64,000 bases of DNA from Oopsacas minuta. Its lineage: Eukaryota; Porifera; Hexactinellida; Lyssacinosida; Leucopsacidae. Shown one piece after another: positions 57,626-64,000 of the stretch. The stretch spans positions 1,282,984 through 1,346,983 of the forward strand of contig JAKMXF010000310.1 in NCBI GenBank assembly GCA_024704765.1, given 5' to 3'. Below the pieces are notes generated by a model. That model did no database searches and was not told the DNA's origin. It was given only the letters and a program-made list of their open reading frames with translations. A program made the position numbers and the translations under genes. Within the stretch, counting starts at the first letter, position 1; every line of letters starts with the position of its first letter.

Positions 57626-59990
57626 CTAAATCAATTAAGTTCACAATTTTTGTCAAATTGTCTTTTCTTTTTTGTTTCATCTCGGTAAATATCCGCTTCC
57701 GTTTATTTGGTGGACGTCCTTTACTCTTAACATGTCTAGGATTCTTTACTTTAGTGATATTTGAAGTAGTCTTGTGTGCTATTTGTGCTTCGGAGTGATC
57801 GACAGCTAGTAGATGGTAGATATCAGCTAGTTTCTCTTTTACCATATTATAAGAACTCTGATCGAAAGAGGCAATATACGCTATGTTCTTAAACTCTGTT
57901 GTCATTATTGCATACCTTTCATCCTTTGAAATATTCGAATCAGTTTCCACAATTCTAATGTTTTGTATAATGTTGTCATTGCATATGAAATTGTATAGGA
58001 CATAACCATTATCTTCACGACTCTTAGCCTAAACGTAGAAGAACAATGTTAATTAATGCACAAAATATTGGAATAGATTTTTCAGTGAATTTTAAAATGC
58101 ACATCAGTAGTCTTACCCTCCAAAAATCTGCTATTGGATTGCATGGTACATCAGTCAATCTTTGTTGATGGTGAACTAGTAGCATGTGCCGACATGGCAA
58201 ACCCCATGATGATGGAAACCCGTAAGTGCAAGATGTCAATGTTGTTATACGTGTTGATCTTCTTGACACTGTTGAATATAGACCCAAGTCAATTGCTATT
58301 AACTTCTCTGAATCATCATTTTGATAATCATATTCCTTCGAGCAACTAAGAAAGTGAAATAAAGCACAATATCTTAGTAAATAATGCACATAATTTAGTG
58401 CGTTTTACGTGTTTATGTATAGAATGTACTATGTTGCGTAGGCAATGGAATGGTTGGTAAGGCCATGGTCATGGCCTTACCAAAGGCCTCACCTGGCCCT
58501 AACAATTTCTAAACGAGTTACGCCTCTGTGTTTGCTTCAAAGGACGTATTACACAGCTTAAGATTCAAATCATACATATAACACTTGAAGCTGCTATTAT
58601 TATTATTATTATTATTACTATTATAATCTCAAAATTACTTGAGGGGTCTTCTCGAGATGATATGTGTCTGACTTCAAAAACTAACTCTTAAGATGAACTA
58701 GATACTTCATCAACGCAATACTGCATACATTGAGCAATTTGAGCTCTCACAATTGTAAGTGCGAATGGGGTTATATCTAAGTTATTTTCTATAGGATGGT
58801 GCTTAGTCAAATAAGTAGCCATTTTAAGTGCCAACCGGGTTGCACGCCCTTTATTTTGTTCTGAAAGAGTATCTCTATTTTCATCAATTCTGTTTGCTAG
58901 GTGTGTAAGTAGAGTATGAGAATTTAAGTAGTGTTTTATAGAGGCATGTACTGATTCAGAACGTTGGGTGGAGTGAGCACCCAAAGTAAGGTATTCCCAG
59001 GACCACCGTGCAGCCCATTGTTTCCTTTTTTCGTAGAGAGAGTATAGAAATTTTTCAACTGAATGGTAATGAATTTCGGTGGTTGTTTCTTGCCTGTGTT
59101 GAACTTGTTCTAACAAACGATTCCACTCTTTATCAAATAACAAACGAGAATTAGAATCTTGCTTTTTGCAAATGATCTACCAACTTTGCAAGAACGTGTC
59201 CCAACTTCTAGCAAATTTTCACTTCTCCCACTGAATAGGGGTTTCATATGCAACATTACATTTTGCCCAATGTGAAATGTGCAAAGGAGGTGTACAATGC
59301 AAGGAAACGATGTCTTTATAGCAGCAGCCATTGCTGGGTCACCATCCGTGATTGTTACTCTTGGTGGTTGTTTAAAAGCTTTTAGAAATTCAGTGAAAAC
59401 CCATACAAAAGATTCCTGGGTTTCACGATCGAGTGGAGAAGCTAAAATTTGAGTTCTTCCGTCATTGTCAATTGTGTAAAGGCTGAGAATTTAAGAGCGT
59501 ATTTGTTCGTTCCGTGACTTGTATCAAATATTGGTGGATTATGATCAAGATTCTGGGTCCCGCGTTCAAGGCTATCAGTTACTGCCCCAAATGCTGCATT
59601 CAGGGAGCCGTCTTCGACTGTTTGAACAGAAAAATAAAGGTCTTGGCTGGATTGTCTCTGTTGGAGGTGGTCAATAAAATTTGAAACATCAAAGCTTCTC
59701 TCTCCAACACTTGGTTGGAATCGATTATAGACATCTTGAAATGTCTATACGATAGGAGAATTCTTATCATGAGCCCTGCTAATACAGGCTAGAAATGGAT
59801 TTATTACGAATCGAATCAAGTTTGACCAAAATGATTGTAAATCACTATTTCCAAACTCGGATCGGCTATGACTACATTTGGATTCAATATCTATCATACC
59901 CATTTCAAAGTCAAATGACCTTTTCAAATTTGGTTAGGGTAAAGACAGGATGGCAAAGTTGGGTCAAATTGATCAATAAAGGGGGAATTA
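57618..59990 (-). pseudogene. MULE transposase of FAR1/SWIM type with introns
   Basis: Read from about 59990: an upstream segment HSRSEFGNSDLQSFWSN, then after a possible acceptor at 59745 TFQDVYNRFQPSVGERSFDV and FDTSHGTNKYALKFSAF (first catalytic D, near 59500). ITDGDPAMAAAIKTSFP (second D) and LCTFHIGQNV lie near 59275-59350. GAHSTQRSESVHASIKHYL (catalytic E, near 58935-58990) follows. A SWIM finger, CTYGFPSSWGLPCRHMLLVH, is at about 58160-58220, and the tail VKSKGRPPNKRKR near 57695-57735. An intron at 58029-58116 (GT...AG, phase 0) joins DFWR to AKSREDNG; another probably lies between 58690 and 58340. Frameshifts near 59480 and 59140 make it inactive. The DDE residues are preserved. Confidence 0.82.
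58592..58622. repeat. (ATT)n microsatellite
   Basis: About ten ATT units, in the MULE gene intron. Confidence 0.8.
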
Positions 59991-60074
59991 TCTCTGGGGC
60001 CAGATTGGTGAAGCTATATCACCACCGCTTGATAGACTCTGTATTACATCATAATTATGTCAGAATATACTCAC

Positions 60075-60427
60075 GTGTAAGTGATATCATCTGGTGAATA
60101 GGATGACTGACGTATTATGATGGCAAGCCTACCACGTGCATTTCCGTCTTTGCTATTCTTTATAGAATTCAAGATAGTGACTTTGCATAGGGCTGATAAT
60201 GTTGGTGGTCTATTCGGTTCCTGCTGGGCAGTATGCGTACATAATCTCAGGGGTATTGGCCAGGCAGAAGAAAGCCCAATACATTGTTCGATGAGTGAGT
60301 AGAGGTGATGATTTTGAGAAATCTCTTCTCTAAGTGTGTATGGACCATCGCTACATCGAATAACTGCAGAGGCCTTCTGACTTTGGCTCGTGCGATTAGT
60401 GTGCCCTTTAGATTGTAAAGTTCCCAT
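60075..60427 (-). CDS. probable first exon of an unknown gene C
   Basis: ATG at 60427 (MGTLQSKGHTNRTSQSQK), 117 codons plus two bases, then donor CACGTGAGTATA (exon end 60075). The Gly after Met allows N-myristoylation. A block PPTLSALCKVTILNSI fits an elongin BC-box (L-x3-C-x3-I) such as in SOCS boxes. The frame is open for a further 88 codons upstream, but that part is low in coding character. The next exon could be in the MULE gene just downstream, making this the MULE 5' exon, or a host exon whose intron took in the MULE. I cannot tell which. Confidence 0.4.
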
Positions 60428-60773
60428 ACTGATAACCTGGTTATTGCTTAGAGCAGTCCGTAATATTTTAGGCTGCTTGTCTACAATATACTTCCAAGTG
60501 AGGTGGCTAGAATAATTGGAGTACACCGTATAAGCATATATCTGTTTAGAGCTATACATACATTTGCATATGTAGCATTGTATTTGTATATACGTTATGG
60601 TTGTATATACAGAAGTGACCTGCGAATGCGAAAGGGTGCTGTTGTGATTGTGTTGATGAGGATCACAATAATGAAGAGAAGCACATAACACCTCAATTTA
60701 TAGATTTTACATTTGAAAGAAAATCTGTACACAGATAGTCTTCTATTATGTCAACTATGTTGCTATTATTAGA

Positions 60774-61090
60774 TATTTATCACATTGCAATATGTCAGCT
60801 ATACGAAGATGCAGGATAGAAGAACCTTCTATGCGATTCCCAATGATGTTTATACAAATGGCATCCATTGTAAATGAAATACACATTTATCACTGAGCTT
60901 GGCTCATTCTCAGTCTTTCAGTTTGACCTTCGGGATATCAGGATGAATAATAATATTGATTTCAGGGATTAAATCTAAAAATAGACATATGCTATCCACC
61001 ATTTGGCTGATAATGGTCAGGCGCTTCACGATAAATCAAATCATTATAAAACTAATCGAAAGAAAAGGAATAACCTATAAGAGAGAGGTA
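60774..61090 (+). repeat. dispersed repeat, copy 2 (inverted)
   Basis: 317 bp inverted relative to 53504-53820. The homology stops three bases after the GAGAGAG that could end an exon. Copy 1 continues 130 bp further. Confidence 0.75.
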
Positions 61091-61218
61091 CAGTCTGTTA
61101 CATAATTATTTGGAATCAAGGATCAGTTTATCATACGATCGGATTTACTCTTACACAATACTAAAATTGACTAAAATATTCTCAAGAGGTGCATAATCAA
61201 TATTTAATTGGTAGACCC

Positions 61219-61219
61219 N
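61219..61219. other. single ambiguous base (N), likely assembly join
   Basis: The transposase frame to the right is open up to this base and its 5' half is missing. That is expected if unrelated contigs were joined here. Confidence 0.6.
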
Positions 61220-62334
61220 GAGAGTTACACATAAAATGGTACAGGGAAAGGCTCTAGAACTCTATGCTGGAGAAGAAGAATCCTTCGTAGCAAGTCGCGG
61301 TTGGCTACGGAACTTTTTTGGTAGACACAATATTACTCTCAGGCGTCGTGCTACAGTTGGACAAAAGATTCCTGAAACAGTCATTCCAAAGTTGATGAAT
61401 TACATCATCTTCGTATGCTCGCAAATTCTACGTAATCAATACCAGCTTTCCCATATCGGAGCCATGGATGAGACTCCAATATGGTTTGGCATGCCTGCCG
61501 ATACAACTGTCGATTTCGTGGGACAGAAATCTATCCCAATTAGGACAACCAGCCACGAAAAGTCCCACATTACTGTGTTGTCTCGCTGCTAAAGCAAATG
61601 GCATTAAACTACCCCCATTTATTGTTTTCAAAAGTAAAAGACGTGATCGTGATCTTAATGAACTCAGTGGTGTTGTTTGTGTTATGAGTAGTAATGGATG
61701 GATGGATGAAAAGTTGACCCATGAATGGTTACAAACTGTATGCGGAGGATTATCATTCGGGCGGAGACTACTTGTTTGGGACAGTTTTAGATGTCATATC
61801 CAAGATAGGGTCAAAAAAGAGGTTGCAAGGCTGAAAACTGACATGGCAGTTATTCCTGGAGGATGCACCGGTCTGATCCAAGCGCCTGATGTGTCCTGGA
61901 ATAAGTCCTTTAAAGCTGCTTATCGTGAGCAGTATGAGCAGTGGATGAGTGAAGGTGAGAAAGAGTACACACGTGGTGGTAACATGAAAGCTCCTACTAA
62001 ACTTTTAGTAGCCTCGTGGGTCAAAAAAGCCTGGGAACCCTTATCCACAGAAATCATTACAGAATCTTTCAAGTCGTGCGCAATTTCAAATAGTATTGAC
62101 AATTACAAAAATGATAAGATCACAGTTATTAAAGAGGATAGGATACTTTTCAGCAAGCGTGATGAGCTAGTTCAGAAATTAGAAGAACTGACCATAAACA
62201 ACGGTATGGATGACAAGTCTGAAAACCCGCACGAACTAGACTTTGAACAAGATGAACTAAATCAAATTGTTATCCTAGATGACGAAAATTTGTGTGAGGA
62301 GGTCCAGGATGATCCTTATAAATGCACTACATAG
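61220..62334 (+). pseudogene. pogo-type transposase (HTH_CENPB tail plus DDE_1), one frameshift
   Basis: The first residues seen (open to the N, so the ATG at 61236 is internal) are the end of a CENP-B type DNA-binding domain: QGKALELYAGEEESF and RGWLRNFFGRHNI. DDE_1 follows: IGAMDETPIWFGMP (first D), then a +1 shift near 61577-61590, then AKANGIKLPPFIVFKSK, LLVWDSFRCHI (second D) and PGGCTGLIQAPDVSWNKSFK (third D). The C-terminus is acidic and ends at 62334. Except for the missing start and one indel it is well preserved. Confidence 0.88.
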
Positions 62335-62562
62335 TTACGTAGCTTTTATATAGTACTAACTTCATCAATGTATCATTAGATACTACCTATTTAATTAGTG
62401 AAAACTAATTTCTATCATCTTCCTCAAAATAAGGGGCCTGGAGTTTCATGTGCACGAAAAAATAAGCGCCGAGGCTTGATTAAGCACCAGTTTGAATAAG
62501 CGCCGGGGGTTTCACATGCACCAAAAAAATAAGCGCCAGGGCGCTTATTCAGGGAAATACGG
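61220..62562 (+). mobile_element. pogo-type DDE_1 transposon, 5' part missing
   Basis: The right end GGCGCTTATTCAGGGAAATACGG closes at 62562 before TA; the subterminal 130 bp contain four AATAAGCGCC words. The left end is lost at the N. A deletion derivative with both ends is at 37205-37806. Confidence 0.85.
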
Positions 62563-62564
62563 TA

Positions 62565-62802
62565 GCTTTCAAAATATTCCGTTTGGTTGGAGCGTAACTG
62601 ATACAATCTAAATAATTGGTCGCAATGATCATGTACCTATGGTCGAAATCACAAAGAATGGCAGTAGCACCACTTATTGCACGACATTCACATTATAAAA
62701 GAATCAAATATATTTATCATTTAGGGTTTGAAACCTGATCCACTTCTCGAATAGTTGAACATCATGACCTACATTCAACCGAATTCCACTACAGTTTGTT
62801 CC
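62565..62802. other. unassigned
   Basis: Nothing recognised. Confidence 0.4.
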
Positions 62803-62960
62803 TTCGTATACTTGAAATGTTTGTTCTATCCTCAAATCGGTGTCATGGGAGTGTGTGTTCGTTCTTATATTTGAAATGTTTGTTCTATCCTCAAATCGGT
62901 GTCATGGGAGTGTGTTAATTCTTATATTTGCAATGTTTATTTCCAATCTCAAAGGGGTGT
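62803..62960. repeat. tandem repeat, unit about 60 bp, 2.5 copies
   Basis: The unit begins TATTTGAAATGTTTGTTCTA and includes CAAATCGGTGTCATGGGAGT; the third copy is partial and diverged. Confidence 0.8.
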
Positions 62961-63870
62961 TGTTTCTATGTCTTCCCCTACTTTCTACCTTCTTATAGAC
63001 ACTACCAGAATTTCACAATCCAGTTTACACTCTCAAAATTCTTTCCAATTTTGTGTTCTTTCTTTCTTATTTTTCCCTAACTACATCATCGGTTGTAAGT
63101 ATGTTGTTTTTGCATTTCCTGCAAGAGTTATTCTATATCTTTTGTAGTAGAATTTGCGATGTAAACTGGACTAGAACTTTTCTGATCTTGGTTTTCAATC
63201 ATGATAGAGCATTTCTATAGCCCCTATTGTGTTACTTTTGTCAGAATCCCAGCATTCCATTTCCCAGGGCTGTCATCACTCTATTATCCATCACATTTTA
63301 TTGTTCGTTGGCTTGGTTATTCCTTCTGCCACAATCATTTTTCAATTCTCAAGGACTTGCCCTAATTGTGGCTACTGATAACTGATTATTTGTACATCTA
63401 TCAAGTTAATACATCCCTACCCCTAAACTACACTTCTCTGATATTTCCTCACAATCATGTCATATTTATTCATTGGGGACTAAATTCCATCTTTTCTTCG
63501 ATAGCCTCGAATATATTTCAATCTAATTTGCTTGTTTCTTACAATTTCGTAACAAGAATATCCGAACACTTCAAGCACAAACTTTTTGTTGTTGTGAGAT
63601 TGGTTAGAGACTTTACCTATTCTATTGTTGTGTTGGAAAATTCCTCAGCGTCTATCTATGAGTGTGCACATTGTGGAAACCGACTCGCAATCATAGTTGG
63701 CGTGAGCTGTTTTATGGCATCCTGTTACTACCTGTAACATTTGGCACTATGGGCAAAGATGCAGGCCATGTGGTATCGCATTATGAATTGTTTGTCAATT
63801 CTGGGTAGTCTTGTCATAATTGTTTGGGTGGAATGTTGAATAACATAATATGGTCAACAATATTTATTAT
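62961..63870. other. unassigned; strand-asymmetric, T-rich on plus
   Basis: The minus strand reads as a stop-rich protein-like stretch with clusters such as ECSNTTIE and EAIEEKMEFSPQ. It might be an old coding remnant linked to the repeat at 63871. No family recognised; the 123-codon plus ORF is not convincing. Confidence 0.3.
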
Positions 63871-64000
63871 GATTGAAATGGTTAATCTTATCTCAATTGT
63901 GAAGCATGTGAATGTTTTTGATCCTCCTTTAGTATTTTCTTCACCCACTTTTAGATGTACATCTGTCTTACCGAATATTTCTATCATTTTTTCGATATAC
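63871..64000 (-). repeat. dispersed repeat, copy 3, cut by window end
   Basis: Almost identical to 53376-53506 (one base missing). On the minus strand this copy has an open frame (IEIFGKTDVHLKVGEENTK) that copy 1 loses by the one-base indel. Confidence 0.8.

Noticed and set aside
60428-60691. The frame upstream of the exon at 60427 is open to 60691.
   Set aside because: It would begin with GTG and is low-complexity Tyr/Ser/Ile-rich sequence. The exon from ATG 60427 is the credible part.
62961-63870. Mitochondrial insertion, because several stops on the minus strand are TGA.
   Set aside because: TAA and TAG also occur and no mitochondrial protein is recognisable.

Overview
The window is eukaryotic nuclear DNA, almost certainly from an invertebrate animal. 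It is AT-rich, has GT-AG spliceosomal introns, and carries transposon superfamilies typical of metazoans. I cannot name the species. There is no rRNA or tRNA gene, CRISPR array or operon, and most ORF-sized signals are transposase genes or remains of them.

Layout. 1-5.6 kb: a mariner cut by the window edge, then a decayed RAG1/Transib-like transposase with CACARTG ends, split by a second mariner. 5.7-8.7 kb: a Helitron-like copy, then an intact hAT with an exact 8-bp target duplication. 8.9-10.2 kb: a DD37D Tc1/mariner-type element. 10.3-14.3 kb: a probable host exon, a hAT relic, and a non-autonomous element with RAG1/Transib-like ends and a 5-bp duplication. 14.3-37.1 kb: three exons that appear to form one minus-strand host gene, whose large introns hold a Tigger, Helitrons, a MULE with a mariner inside, a second DD37D element, a DD35E Tc1 element, a second RAG1-like fragment and several MITEs. 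37.2-46 kb: a deletion derivative of a pogo-type element, a DUF4371 hAT fragment and AT-rich sequence. 46.5-50 kb: a Ginger-like element (integrase plus OTU domain, with one intron) nested in a MITE. 50-53.4 kb: mostly unassigned. 53.4-61.1 kb: inverted copies of a 317-bp repeat enclosing an intact mariner inserted in a tiny intron of a two-exon gene, a cysteine-rich spliced ORF, a FAR1/SWIM-type MULE with introns and one further probable exon. 61.2-62.6 kb: a pogo-type DDE_1 transposase truncated at an ambiguous base. 62.6-64 kb: tandem repeats and the start of another copy of the 53.4-kb repeat.

The genes do not form a pathway. The window shows layered insertions in which younger elements (mariners, MITEs) interrupt older ones, and reading frames often continue across the insertions. 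The most unusual objects are the RAG1/Transib-like family with recombination-signal-like ends, the Ginger-like element and the TE-inflated host gene. All family names come from reading motifs by eye, without a database search.
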